Positions 7,243 to 16,050 of a stretch of DNA of 33,104 nt are shown piece by piece (positions within the stretch are counted from its first letter, which is position 1; each line of letters opens with the position of its first letter). Source of the stretch: an uncultured Selenomonadales bacterium (lineage in GTDB: Bacteria; Bacillota; Negativicutes; Selenomonadales; Selenomonadaceae); NCBI GenBank assembly GCA_947304355.1, contig CAMZAX010000025.1:1-33104 (forward strand). The letters are read 5' to 3'. The notes below the pieces were generated by a model. That model worked only from the letters and a program-made list of their open reading frames with translations. It was not told the DNA's origin and did no database searches. A program made the position numbers and the translations under genes.

Positions 7243-8823
7243 ATGCGACTGATACTTTTGCTTTTGATTGCGCTGATAATTTGCACGACGACGACCGTTG
7301 CCGCGCAGGGCAAAAAAATTTTGTACGTGCCGCTGGACAGCCGCCCGTGCAACTTTTTTCAAGTGATGCAGGTTGCCGAAAAGCTCGGTTACGAAATTTT
7401 GACGCCGCCCGCCGAAATGTTGGGCTCGCGTGAAAATCACGGCGACGTGGACGGCATGTGGCAATGGCTTTACGAAACCGCGCCGCAAGCAGATTTCGCC
7501 GTTATATCGACTGACGCGCTGATTTACGGCAGTCTCGTCGGCTCGCGCCTTCAGGAACTCGACCCGCCGAAAATTATGGCACTCGCTCATCGTTTTCAAG
7601 CTTTCGACGAAAAATTTCCGCACCTGATAATTTACGCCTTCAGCACGATTATGCGCACGCCGCGCGGGATGTCTTATAACGGATTGGAGCCCGATTACTA
7701 CGCCACGCACGGTCCGCAGATTTTTCAATACACCGCGCTGCTTGACAAGCAGGAGACGGGAAAACTTTCGCGCAAGGAACAGCGGCAACTTGCCGAGTTG
7801 AAGAAAACGATTCCCGACGAATACCTCGACGATTGGTTCGACCGCCGCAGAGAAAATTTCGACGCCAACAAATATCTGATTGACTTGACGCGGCGCGGCG
7901 TCTTTGAATATTTTTTGCTCGGTTGCGACGACAGCGCGATGTTCAGTCAAACGCACCTTGAAAGCCGTTACCTTACCGAAATGTCAAGCGACCTTGGCAA
8001 GACCGTCGTGCAAGTCACCTCCGGCGCGGACGAACTGGGCATGTTGATGATTGCCCGCGCCATTAACGAAGACCGCGACCAAATCCCTTTTGTCTATGTC
8101 ATGTACAACGACGGCAAGGGCGCGACGACTTTCCCGCGCTACGGCAACGAGCCGATTGGCGTTTCGATTGACGCGGCGATTATCGCGGCGGGGGCTCTGC
8201 GAATTCCCGCGCCCGAACGAGCCGACCTTGTGGTTGCCGTCAACACGCCCAAAAACGGCAAGGTTCTTGAAGCACCCGACACCAAAAAGAACAAGCCCCG
8301 CCTGCGCGGCGAACTCAAGACTTTTCTGAAGCCCGTCAAGCAATTTATCGCGGAAGGTTACCCCGTGGCGATTGCCGACGTTGCCTTTGCCAACGGAGCC
8401 GACAACGCGCTTATGAATCAACTCAAACGCGACGATTTACAGTACAAGATTAAAGCTTACGGCGGCTGGAACACCGCGACCAATTCAAGCGGCTTTCTAA
8501 TCGGCGCGGGCGTGTTGACTCCGTTCATGGGCGACAAAGCTGTTGCCGAGCTGTTGACGACGCGCTACCTTGACGACTGGGCTTATCAAGCCAACGTCCG
8601 TCAAGAGATTGTCGGCGCGAGCTACGGCATTGCGGGCGACGGCACTCCGTTGAACTTGAAAGAAAAGCTCCCGCCGCTTGAAAAACTCCTCAACGAAAGG
8701 ATGATTGCCTTTGCAACAGAAAATTTACGTTTGCCCGGCAAATGGAAGCTCAAGAATTTGAAATTCACTCTGCCGTGGCAAAGAACCTTTGAATGTGACC
8801 CGCGTTTTACGTTGGAACGATAA
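7243..8823 (+). CDS. DUF4127 family exported protein
   Basis: This 526-aa protein has a cleavable signal peptide (MRLILLLLIALIIC..., probable cleavage after VAA at about 21) and therefore acts outside the cytoplasm, presumably in the periplasm. I chose ATG 7243 because GGAGG at 7230-7234 is 8 bases upstream; ATG 7237 is too close and TTG 7201 is inside the -10 region. Features that recall Pfam DUF4127 are PLDSRPCN (30-37), 'STDALIYGSLVGSR', 'GCDDSAM' at about 226-232 and 'GGWNTATNSSG'. The asparagine-rich and acidic motifs suggest an enzyme active site, but the family has no established activity that I know. It lies 28 bases before the first TadG-like gene, so they are probably co-transcribed. 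Confidence 0.85.
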   Translation: MRLILLLLIALIICTTTTVAAQGKKILYVPLDSRPCNFFQVMQVAEKLGYEILTPPAEMLGSRENHGDVDGMWQWLYETAPQADFAVISTDALIYGSLVGSRLQELDPPKIMALAHRFQAFDEKFPHLIIYAFSTIMRTPRGMSYNGLEPDYYATHGPQIFQYTALLDKQETGKLSRKEQRQLAELKKTIPDEYLDDWFDRRRENFDANKYLIDLTRRGVFEYFLLGCDDSAMFSQTHLESRYLTEMSSDLGKTVVQVTSGADELGMLMIARAINEDRDQIPFVYVMYNDGKGATTFPRYGNEPIGVSIDAAIIAAGALRIPAPERADLVVAVNTPKNGKVLEAPDTKKNKPRLRGELKTFLKPVKQFIAEGYPVAIADVAFANGADNALMNQLKRDDLQYKIKAYGGWNTATNSSGFLIGAGVLTPFMGDKAVAELLTTRYLDDWAYQANVRQEIVGASYGIAGDGTPLNLKEKLPPLEKLLNERMIAFATENLRLPGKWKLKNLKFTLPWQRTFECDPRFTLER

Positions 8824-8851
8824 TGGATTTCCCTGAAAGAAGATGTAGATT

Positions 8852-11137
8852 ATGGTCAAGCAGTTTAAAAGCAAGTATGCCCGACGCGGTCAAGCTGCGG
8901 TTATGTTCGCATTGCTTATCCCGTTGCTGTTGCTGTTTGTCGGCGTCGGTCTTGATTTGGGCTGGTACTATCTGAACGTATCGCGCCTGCAAAATGCGGC
9001 GGACGCGGCTGCTCTGGCAGGAGCGCAAGCCATTATTAACGACGATGTAAATTTCCCGACAATCAAAAACGATGCGATTCTTATCAGCAACCGTTCATTT
9101 GACAACGACAGAAAATATACCGGCAGAACCGACGGCGAAAAAGCAACCCTGCTGATCGCCGACGACCTTGCCGAAAAGTATGCCGTTAAAAATCTGGGTT
9201 ACATGGAAGATGTTAATTTCGGGACTGCGGAAGCTGCCGACGTCAAAAATTCGATAATCGACAGCTGGAGCAAATCCAAAGAGGACACCGACCGCGTAGT
9301 TACCCCGACGTATGACATGTACGATTACGGTACGAGTTTTTATTATGTCGTCAGCCTCACGGAGAAAATCGAGCATTTCTTCATGCCCGGCTGGTTCGAC
9401 GATATGAACGCGCCCGTTGTTGCCGTGGCTAAATTGGATCAAACTCCCAAAATGAGGGAAAAAATAAACGACAACGTTATCGTCGGCAACTGGGAAGTGC
9501 AAAACCGTTACAAGGATATGGAACTTGCATGGGAACGAGATGCCAACGGAAACTATAAGAAATTGAACAACCAGAAAATTGCTGTTTACGCGACGGACAT
9601 AAACGGGGACTATATCCTGGACGCGAGCGGGAACAAAATACAGGACTACACTCATAAATACGCATACAGCCAAGCATATGCCGAACGTTTCAATGCCGAG
9701 ATATATTCGGGCGCGTGGAACCACTTCCAAGACTTTTTCAACACTTTCGACTCGGCGGGCTATCACAAACCGAATCCAAGCGACAACATGGAGGTTGCGG
9801 GCGATTTTTACAGACGGGAAATAATAATCATCAGAGACGACGTAAACTTTTCAAGCGCAACACCCTACGGCGCGAACAGCAGCGTTGCCGCAACTGCGGC
9901 GTCCGTAAATCTAAAACCCGGACATGTCAACAATCCCGCGCAGTCGAACAAAAAAAAGACTTACTGGAAATACAAAGACGCAAATGGCAATTTACAAGAC
10001 GTAACCGATAAAGGCACCGTCGGCTTGCCCTACAAGTGGGAATATCTGGATTCGATAAACGTCGACTTCAAGCCGGAAATTACATTGAAAGATAAGTGGC
10101 TTTCCGAAGATTGGGATTTGCCGCTGGACAATACAGGCGTCGGTTTCAATTACACACATTGGTACAGGGCAAGCAACACCGATATAACGACCGAATATGT
10201 AAAAAAGCTTAGGATACACGCGAACATCAATTTCGACGAGCCCTATAAAGAACGTTCGGATATAACAACGCCGTTCACCGAGGCACTTCGTGAGAAAGAC
10301 GCCGAAGGAAATTTACTGCCCGATATTTTGTGGGGACGCATCGAAAGCGAGCCCATGCTGTCCCGCCCCGACGCTCTAAACGGCAAAGAAAGTTATGTAT
10401 ACACAGGCGACAAGTATCAAACCGGTTTGAGCTCCGTCCGACAGATAATCATCAACGTGAATTCTTCCAATGTCAACACGGGCAGCGTCACTTATCGCCC
10501 CGTCATAATTTTCTACGACGGACCCGAACGCTACAGCAGTGAAAGCCATATTCGCGACTCCAAGCCCGTGATTTTAAATCTCGGCAAGCCTTTCAGAGGC
10601 GTCCTTTTCGCGCCGAACAGCCCCGTCGTTATCGTCGGCAACGCAAAAAATCAATTCAAAGGCTTCGTCGTTGCGAAAAGCTACATGCGCCTGAAAGACA
10701 AAAACGATTTTATTCACGGCGGCTACAGATATTTCAGTCTCGACTCCAACAAACGCAAGCAATACGAATACACCAGAGAAGTAAAGGCGGACGGCACCGT
10801 AGAATACAAGACTTTGCAAGGCAAAGTCGAAAAGAACATGGACGACACCAAAGCCTACAAGGTTGAGTATTTCTACGCCAAAGGCGACACAAGCGGAACC
10901 AAATACTACAGAACCGTCGAGAACGAAACACTTACCTATAACGGCGCGACAATACCAACCGGCAACGAACTTGTACTTTACACCGACGAATACGGCGAAG
11001 TGCAATTTGCCGAGGTTGACGGCAGTTTCAAATACAAAATCGGCAAATATGACAACTTCGGCAGGACGGACTTCACGACGCACGATTATCACGTCAATGA
11101 GACTTCGGCAACCAATCTGCTCTTGAGCGGCAACTGA
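8852..11137 (+). CDS. Large TadG-like (Flp pilus assembly type) surface protein, paralogue 1
   Basis: This 761-aa protein starts at ATG 8852 with an AAAGAAG-type RBS. A short basic N-terminus is followed by RRGQAAVMFALLIPLLLLFV and then LDLGWYYLNVSRLQNAADAA, the signature of TadE/TadG-like N-terminal segments. The fifth residue after Gly is Met, not the Glu of TadE pseudopilins, so it is TadG-type. One membrane helix (about 14-36) anchors a large extracytoplasmic region rich in Tyr, Asp and Asn. A conserved block from about 480 to 620 contains RIESEP, RQIIIN, RPVIIFYDGPE and FRGVLFAPNSPVVIVGN, all shared with the next gene. The last part resembles the 'container' domains of PilX-like minor pilins. 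Function is inferred as surface adhesin or pilus-tip component; no tad machinery is in the window. Confidence 0.75.
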   Translation: MVKQFKSKYARRGQAAVMFALLIPLLLLFVGVGLDLGWYYLNVSRLQNAADAAALAGAQAIINDDVNFPTIKNDAILISNRSFDNDRKYTGRTDGEKATLLIADDLAEKYAVKNLGYMEDVNFGTAEAADVKNSIIDSWSKSKEDTDRVVTPTYDMYDYGTSFYYVVSLTEKIEHFFMPGWFDDMNAPVVAVAKLDQTPKMREKINDNVIVGNWEVQNRYKDMELAWERDANGNYKKLNNQKIAVYATDINGDYILDASGNKIQDYTHKYAYSQAYAERFNAEIYSGAWNHFQDFFNTFDSAGYHKPNPSDNMEVAGDFYRREIIIIRDDVNFSSATPYGANSSVAATAASVNLKPGHVNNPAQSNKKKTYWKYKDANGNLQDVTDKGTVGLPYKWEYLDSINVDFKPEITLKDKWLSEDWDLPLDNTGVGFNYTHWYRASNTDITTEYVKKLRIHANINFDEPYKERSDITTPFTEALREKDAEGNLLPDILWGRIESEPMLSRPDALNGKESYVYTGDKYQTGLSSVRQIIINVNSSNVNTGSVTYRPVIIFYDGPERYSSESHIRDSKPVILNLGKPFRGVLFAPNSPVVIVGNAKNQFKGFVVAKSYMRLKDKNDFIHGGYRYFSLDSNKRKQYEYTREVKADGTVEYKTLQGKVEKNMDDTKAYKVEYFYAKGDTSGTKYYRTVENETLTYNGATIPTGNELVLYTDEYGEVQFAEVDGSFKYKIGKYDNFGRTDFTTHDYHVNETSATNLLLSGN

Positions 11138-11232
11138 CGAACGGCTGGCTGTTCATCGTTTAAATAAGTTTTTGCAGTGCCCCCGTGATTCATTCTCGTC
11201 GATTGGCGCGGGCGGAATGGAGTTGTTTCATC

Positions 11233-14181
11233 ATGCTAAAAAAACTGATGCGACTAAAGATTCGCGGTCAAGCAATGGTTTTGTACGCTTTGCTGATTCC
11301 TGTGCTGATTTTGTTCGTTGGCGCCGGGCTGGACATGGGCTGGTACTATCTGAACGTATCGCGAATGCAAAACGCCTCCGACGCCGCAGTTATGGCGGGT
11401 GCATGGAAATTCCTGGAAGACGAAGGCGTCTTGTCCGACTACAGCGACGCCCTGCTTATCGACTTCGTGCCCAATTACATCCTAAAAGACCCCGACACGG
11501 ACGAGCCGATAATTTCTAACCGCGACAAAAAACCGGGTGACGCCGTTGCCAAAGCTTACGTACAAAAAAATTTGGCAGTTGCGGGCGCGACGTGGACGAA
11601 CAATACCATTGCCGACGCTTATGACGAAAAAAACAACAAGCTGACTTTCGACAGCCAACTTTACGGCAGAGCGCAAGACAAAGACGACTACGGCTATTAC
11701 ACCATGTGGTATCGCGTCGAGCTGGAAGAGGACGTCAAGCATTTCTTCCTGCCCGGCTGGTTCCCCGCCATGAAAGCAACAGTTCAGTCCGTCGCGAAAA
11801 TCACTCACTACATTCAAGGCCCCAACCTTTTCGAGCAGACCAAAGCCATTGCCGAGAAGCAAACCTACGCGAGCTGGGATCACATTGGCGAGGCAAGAGG
11901 CAGTGTTCATGCCAACGCGCGTTCAGTCCTGTCGACGGGCAACAAATACCGCGAAGGCGACAAACACCGCTTTGAACTTTTGCGCTTGAACGGCAAGGGC
12001 GGCTCCGTAGGCAACGGCAACCCTTACAAGACAGGCGGCAGCGACCAGACGAGCTTTGACGACCTGTTTATCGACTGGCAATGCGATATGCAAGCCTATA
12101 ACGAAGACGTCGACTTGGACAAGACTCACTTGGCCGGCACCGGCAGCGGTGCTTCTTGGACGCATTTCTTTACGGAAGACGGTAAAGTGATGAATCTCAC
12201 GGGCGACGACAATCGTATGCGCAGGGTTCACGGCACGATTAACTTTGAGCCGCTGAGCGACAAAAGTTTCCCCTACAAAGTGCGCAAAGCAGACGGCAAA
12301 GAGCCGCCCGACGTGTTGTATGCCCGCATTGAAAGCGAGCCTGTTCACGACGGCGCAGGTCTCAGGGCAGACGGCAACGGCGGCTACCTGCGCAACAGAG
12401 GCAACAACGGCAGCTCCATACGCCAGATAATCATCAACCTCAACGTCCCGAACATGACCGTTTCAGGCACGGATAAATTGGGCTACACCGAATACAGCGA
12501 CCGCCCCGTATTTTTCTACTACACAGGTCCCGAAAAGAATAAAGGCAACAGCGCGGACGTTATCGATTACTATGACGGCTACAACGAAGCATCTCACGTG
12601 CGCGACTCTTTGCCCGTGATTATCAACTTCAACGCCAACTTTCGCGGGATATTCTTCTTCCCGAACAGCCCCGTCGTCGTCAACGGCAACGGCAACGATT
12701 TTTACGGCTACATCATCGCCAAAGAATTCGTCATGCTGAAGACTTACGACTATAAGACTTACACCGATATCGAACACCCCGAAGGCAAGAAAAGAGGCGG
12801 CGACTTCCTGCGCTACGTTGCGGCAGAAGAAAAAGACGACGTTTATTACGACCGTTCGTTGCTCGTCGAAGGAACAAAACCCGTAAGCAGTCACAACGCC
12901 TTCCAAAGCATCACAATCAACGGGCAGACGAAGTACGTCCTAAAGAGCGACCTGATAACCGACGCCGCCGATTTGATTGAAATAGGCGGCAAGGCTTATC
13001 GCAAGGACGAGGCGGGCACTGCTGAAGCTATGGCTTACGCCTCCGGCAACGGCAAGATTAATTACTACTACACCAAAAGACAAAAGAAAAACGAAGGTTG
13101 GACTTACGCCGGCACGGGTTGGCTCGACCGCAAGACTGCTGTAACCAAAAACCAACTTGCCACTTTCCAGAGCGGCTGGAGCTACAACAACAGCGGCAAC
13201 GACACAAACGACAGCGGCAATCCTGAAGGTCAAGGCGTTTGGCGCGTCAAGGAAATTCTTCCCAACGGCACCGAGTCCGACACTTGGCTTGACCAGACAG
13301 ACGAATACAAAAACAGATTCCTGCTGAAGGTATCGGGGGCTCTCGCCACGCATCCGCCGCAATATGTTTACGCCACGGCAGGCGAGCTGTTGAAGGTAAT
13401 CGGCGGCTACACGCAAATCGACAGCACGCACTGGAAGACAGACGACGCCCGCGAATACACGCCGGTCACGTCGAACGGCAAGACTTACTACCTGCCGAAA
13501 AATTTCGTGCTGTTTGACAGCGACGCGCTTGTTCCCGAAGACATGGACGGCGTTATCCCCGTCAAGTACTACGACGAAAACAACGACGAACACAGCGGTT
13601 GCGCCGACATAAGCGGCGACCCCGAAAAATACTACAAAATTTATCAAGACAACTACGACGGAACTCCTTCGACTAATAATCCCATGTTCGTCGACGAGCT
13701 GGGCAACGTGCAATACAGACTGAAGAAGAACGCCGACGGCACCGACGTTACATACGACAGGGAAAGCGAGCCTGTTCCTTACGAGACGATTGAGCCGACG
13801 GCACCACCGAAAAGCGACGACGCTTTGATGAATCGGGCGATTGAAACGGCAGTCAAGGAAATGATTGCCGATTTGCCTGAGGACGAGACAGCGGAGCTTG
13901 ACACCCGCGAAAAACAAATCGCTTACCTTACGGAAAAAGATTCGGAGACATACAAGGCTAAGGTTAATAAGTACTTCCACGACTACTTCAACTACTTGGA
14001 AGACGGCAACGTAAAATTCTTCGCAAAGGACGACTTCAACCTAAACGAATCGCTGTTCGACAATTTCCAACTGGTCAAGATGACGCAATACAGCTATCTG
14101 AACGAGCGCGAGACCGAAACCGCCGACAAACGTTCGATAAATAATTTCTTCACGAACAGCGACGCCAAACGCACCGATTAA
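11233..14181 (+). CDS. Large TadG-like surface protein, paralogue 2
   Basis: This 982-aa paralogue of the preceding gene starts at ATG 11233 (TGGAG 10 bases upstream); an in-frame GTG at 11185 lacks an RBS. The N-terminus has IRGQAMVLYALLIPVLILFV followed by LDMGWYYLNVSRMQNASDAA. The HFFLPGWFPAM segment aligns with HFFMPGWFDDM of paralogue 1. RIESEP, RQIIIN, RPVFFYYTGPE (about 423) and FRGIFFFPNSPVVVNGN (about 470) recur in the same order. The C-terminal half (about 500-982) is an extra, low-similarity region rich in Tyr, Lys, Asp and Asn, compatible with an extended surface domain. The 95-base gap to paralogue 1 has no evident terminator. Same inferred role: inner-membrane-anchored or pilus-associated surface protein. 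Confidence 0.75.
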   Translation: MLKKLMRLKIRGQAMVLYALLIPVLILFVGAGLDMGWYYLNVSRMQNASDAAVMAGAWKFLEDEGVLSDYSDALLIDFVPNYILKDPDTDEPIISNRDKKPGDAVAKAYVQKNLAVAGATWTNNTIADAYDEKNNKLTFDSQLYGRAQDKDDYGYYTMWYRVELEEDVKHFFLPGWFPAMKATVQSVAKITHYIQGPNLFEQTKAIAEKQTYASWDHIGEARGSVHANARSVLSTGNKYREGDKHRFELLRLNGKGGSVGNGNPYKTGGSDQTSFDDLFIDWQCDMQAYNEDVDLDKTHLAGTGSGASWTHFFTEDGKVMNLTGDDNRMRRVHGTINFEPLSDKSFPYKVRKADGKEPPDVLYARIESEPVHDGAGLRADGNGGYLRNRGNNGSSIRQIIINLNVPNMTVSGTDKLGYTEYSDRPVFFYYTGPEKNKGNSADVIDYYDGYNEASHVRDSLPVIINFNANFRGIFFFPNSPVVVNGNGNDFYGYIIAKEFVMLKTYDYKTYTDIEHPEGKKRGGDFLRYVAAEEKDDVYYDRSLLVEGTKPVSSHNAFQSITINGQTKYVLKSDLITDAADLIEIGGKAYRKDEAGTAEAMAYASGNGKINYYYTKRQKKNEGWTYAGTGWLDRKTAVTKNQLATFQSGWSYNNSGNDTNDSGNPEGQGVWRVKEILPNGTESDTWLDQTDEYKNRFLLKVSGALATHPPQYVYATAGELLKVIGGYTQIDSTHWKTDDAREYTPVTSNGKTYYLPKNFVLFDSDALVPEDMDGVIPVKYYDENNDEHSGCADISGDPEKYYKIYQDNYDGTPSTNNPMFVDELGNVQYRLKKNADGTDVTYDRESEPVPYETIEPTAPPKSDDALMNRAIETAVKEMIADLPEDETAELDTREKQIAYLTEKDSETYKAKVNKYFHDYFNYLEDGNVKFFAKDDFNLNESLFDNFQLVKMTQYSYLNERETETADKRSINNFFTNSDAKRTD

Positions 14182-14200
14182 TCCGTAACTTTGCAACAAA

Positions 14201-14240
14201 AAACAGTCCGAGGAAAAATCTTCGGGCTGTTTCTTTATTT
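14201..14240. terminator. Bidirectional terminator between TadG-like gene 2 and bioB
   Basis: The stem AAACAGTCCGA / TCGGGCTGTTT (with one G-U pair) is followed by a T-rich tail on the + strand and by TTTTTTG when read on the - strand. It serves both convergent units. Confidence 0.8.
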
Positions 14241-14246
14241 GCGCCG

Positions 14247-15194
14247 TCAATGATTCGTCAAGCCGAGGTCGTGCAAAAGTTTCATGTCGGCTTTGATGTT
14301 GTTGTTAGAGGTCGTGAGCATGTTGCCGGTTATCGCTACGGACGCGCCGTGCAAAAGTGCCGAGGCTCCGTTGTCGGGCAAAAAATTTCTGCCCGCCGCA
14401 AAGCGCACGTCAGCCGTCGGGTTTATGTAACGGAACAGGGCAATCGTCCGCAAAATTTCTTCCGCGCCGAGCTGCGGCAAATTTTCCAGCGCGGTGCCTT
14501 TAATCGGCGTCAAGATGTTCACGGGGATTGACGTTATGCCGAGCGCGGCGACTTCCAACGCCAAGTCGATGCGGTCTTGCCACGTTTCGCCCATGCCGAT
14601 AATCCCGCCGCTGCAAACTTCGAGCCCCGCCGCCTGCGCGAGCTTAATCGTGTTGATTCGTTCGTCGTAGGTGTGCGTCGTGCAAATTTGCGGGAAGAAT
14701 CGCCGCGAAGTCTCCAAGTTGTGATGATAACGCTTGACGCCCGCCGCCTTGAGCCGCTTGAGTTGTTCGGCGTTCAAAATGCCGTGCGACGCGCAAAGTT
14801 CAATCGTCAGCTTGCCGCGCAGGATTTTGTACGTTTCAATCGCCCTGTCGAAATTTTTGCCGTCGAGGGCACGTCCGCTCGTCACGACAGAAAATCTGTT
14901 GACGCCCGCCTGTTCGTTGGCAAGCGCGACCGCCAAAATTTTTTCCGTCGGCAGAAAGTCGTATTCGTCGACGCCCGTGCGGTGCCGCGCAGATTGGGCG
15001 CAGTACTTGCAATTTTCACTGCAACGCCCGCTTTTGCCGTTGATTATCGTGCAAAGGTCGACGTGCCTGCCGCGAAAGTGACGCTGAATCAGTTGCGCAC
15101 CCGCCTGCAAGTCGTCAAGCGGCGTCGTGATTAAAAAATCCGTGTCGGACGCTTGAAGTCGCCTGCCGTTGATAATTTCCTCCGCAATCGTCAA
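14247..15194 (-). CDS. bioB: Biotin synthase
   Basis: This 315-aa radical SAM enzyme inserts sulfur into dethiobiotin, the last step of biotin synthesis. The [4Fe-4S]/SAM motif is C58-x3-C62-x2-C65 (CSENCKYC). C134 and C194 match two ligands of the auxiliary cluster of E. coli BioB and the arginine in VRFAAGR is present, but the position of E. coli C97 is Ser102 (RFSVVTSGR). Extra cysteines are at 48 and 171. The start is TTG at 15194, supported by GGAGAGG 8 bases upstream inside the bioY 3' end. It lies 2 bases after bioY, so the two form a bioYB operon combining uptake with the final synthesis step. No other bio genes are present here. Confidence 0.93.
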   Translation of the reverse strand: MTIAEEIINGRRLQASDTDFLITTPLDDLQAGAQLIQRHFRGRHVDLCTIINGKSGRCSENCKYCAQSARHRTGVDEYDFLPTEKILAVALANEQAGVNRFSVVTSGRALDGKNFDRAIETYKILRGKLTIELCASHGILNAEQLKRLKAAGVKRYHHNLETSRRFFPQICTTHTYDERINTIKLAQAAGLEVCSGGIIGMGETWQDRIDLALEVAALGITSIPVNILTPIKGTALENLPQLGAEEILRTIALFRYINPTADVRFAAGRNFLPDNGASALLHGASVAITGNMLTTSNNNIKADMKLLHDLGLTNH

Positions 15195-15196
15195 AG

Positions 15197-15721
15197 TTAT
15201 CGCCTCTCCAAAGTTTTCTGCAACCTGACGCCCAAAATTGCCGCCGCCGCCGCTTTGATTATGTCGCCGGGAATGAAGGGGAAGACCGCCATTGTCGCCG
15301 CCTCGAACACGCCGACTTCAAGCACCAACATCATCGAAATCAGTCCGCCGACGTAGGTTATCGGCACGGCAATCAAGACGTTCGCCGCGAGGTATCGCTT
15401 GAAATCGGGCGTCGCGCCCTTTGCCAAACTCAACAGCGCGTATGCGGGTATCCACGCGAAATAAAAGCCGCCCGCCGGTCCGACGAGTCTGCTCAAGCCC
15501 TGCCCGCCCGCGAACACCGGCAAACCAACTGCTCCGAGCAAAATGTAAATCGCGACGACCGTGAACGTCTGACGCGGCGTCAACAGGTAAGCCGTCAAGC
15601 TCAGCGCGAACGTCAACGCCGTCACCAGCCCCGGCGTGAACGGCAACGGGAACGAGATATACGCCGTGACGCAACACAGCGCGACGCACATCGACATTTT
15701 GGTAAGGTCTTTTATCTGCAT
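15197..15721 (-). CDS. bioY: Biotin ECF transporter substrate-binding subunit BioY
   Basis: This 174-aa integral membrane protein has about six hydrophobic helices. It shows the BioY family landmarks: FTPGLVTALTFALSLTAYLLTPRQ, YILLGAVGLPVFAGG and GPAGGFYFAWIPAY. As an S component it binds biotin and works with ECF A/A'/T subunits, which must be encoded elsewhere. The ATG at 15721 has GGAGGAACC upstream. It is the first gene of a two-gene unit with bioB, transcribed from a promoter at 15902-15930 with a leader of about 175 bases. Confidence 0.92.
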   Translation of the reverse strand: MQIKDLTKMSMCVALCCVTAYISFPLPFTPGLVTALTFALSLTAYLLTPRQTFTVVAIYILLGAVGLPVFAGGQGLSRLVGPAGGFYFAWIPAYALLSLAKGATPDFKRYLAANVLIAVPITYVGGLISMMLVLEVGVFEAATMAVFPFIPGDIIKAAAAAILGVRLQKTLERR

Positions 15722-15895
15722 GAAGGTTCCTCCTTAGAGCGTGTTGGCTTAAAATCATCATGTGACGAGGAATTTTTTCGCATGACGAGGCGTAAGCGCG
15801 AAGTCGTACTTCGGTACGTCGAGCGCGCAACAACGAAGTCAAGCGGAAAAATAACCGTCACTGTCAGATTTTACCAACAGCTCCTTAAGTCAACG
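15722..15895 (-). promoter_or_regulatory. 5' leader of bioYB with hairpin
   Basis: The transcript from the promoter at 15902-15930 would carry about 175 untranslated bases. A hairpin at 15796-15828 has outer arms GCGCG / CGCGC and an inner stem CGTAC / GTACG closing a 4-base loop. No known biotin riboswitch class matches. The leader ends with the GGAGG of bioY. It could be a stable leader, an attenuator, or a copy of an intergenic repeat. Confidence 0.4.
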
Positions 15896-15901
15896 CGTCG
15901 A

Positions 15902-15930
15902 ATTATACATTGGGCGATTGTCAACGTCAA
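15902..15930 (-). promoter_or_regulatory. Promoter of bioYB
   Basis: On the minus strand TTGACG (15930-15925), a 17-base spacer and a perfect TATAAT (15907-15902) are present. Several GTTGAC motifs surround it between about 15890 and 15955 on the same strand and may be an operator, but they are direct rather than inverted repeats. Confidence 0.75.
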
Positions 15931-15958
15931 CGGTGATTAACGTTCACTGTCAACCGCG

Positions 15959-15987
15959 TTGCAATTCGCGGCGGCGTTTGATATAAA
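15959..15987 (+). promoter_or_regulatory. Promoter of ispG
   Basis: TTGCAA (15959-15964), a 17-base spacer and TATAAA (15982-15987) point toward ispG. This promoter is divergent from the bioYB promoter, 28 bases away. Confidence 0.6.
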
Positions 15988-16017
15988 AGGGACAAGGGAG
16001 AAGGGACAAGGGACAAG
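15985..16017 (-). repeat. 7-nt tandem repeat, copy B (ACAAGGG orientation on + strand)
   Basis: Four imperfect units of AGGGACA/AGGGAGA lie in the ispG 5' leader, directly after the -10 box. In ispG mRNA they are purine-rich (GGGACAAGGGA), unlike copies A and D, which read TTGTCCC in the sense strand. Confidence 0.7.
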
Positions 16018-16050
16018 TTGTTTTGAAAATTTTTCTTCGGAGGCATTTAA

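Noticed and set aside
15839..15877. 12-codon upstream frame in the bioYB leader starting at TTG
   Set aside because: The AAGGAG is only 3 bases from the TTG, which is too close for efficient initiation, and no biotin-related codons or attenuator structure are evident.
15890..15955. BirA operator at bioYB
   Set aside because: The GTTGAC motifs are direct repeats and do not form the inverted arrangement expected for known BirA sites. Kept only as a finding to test.
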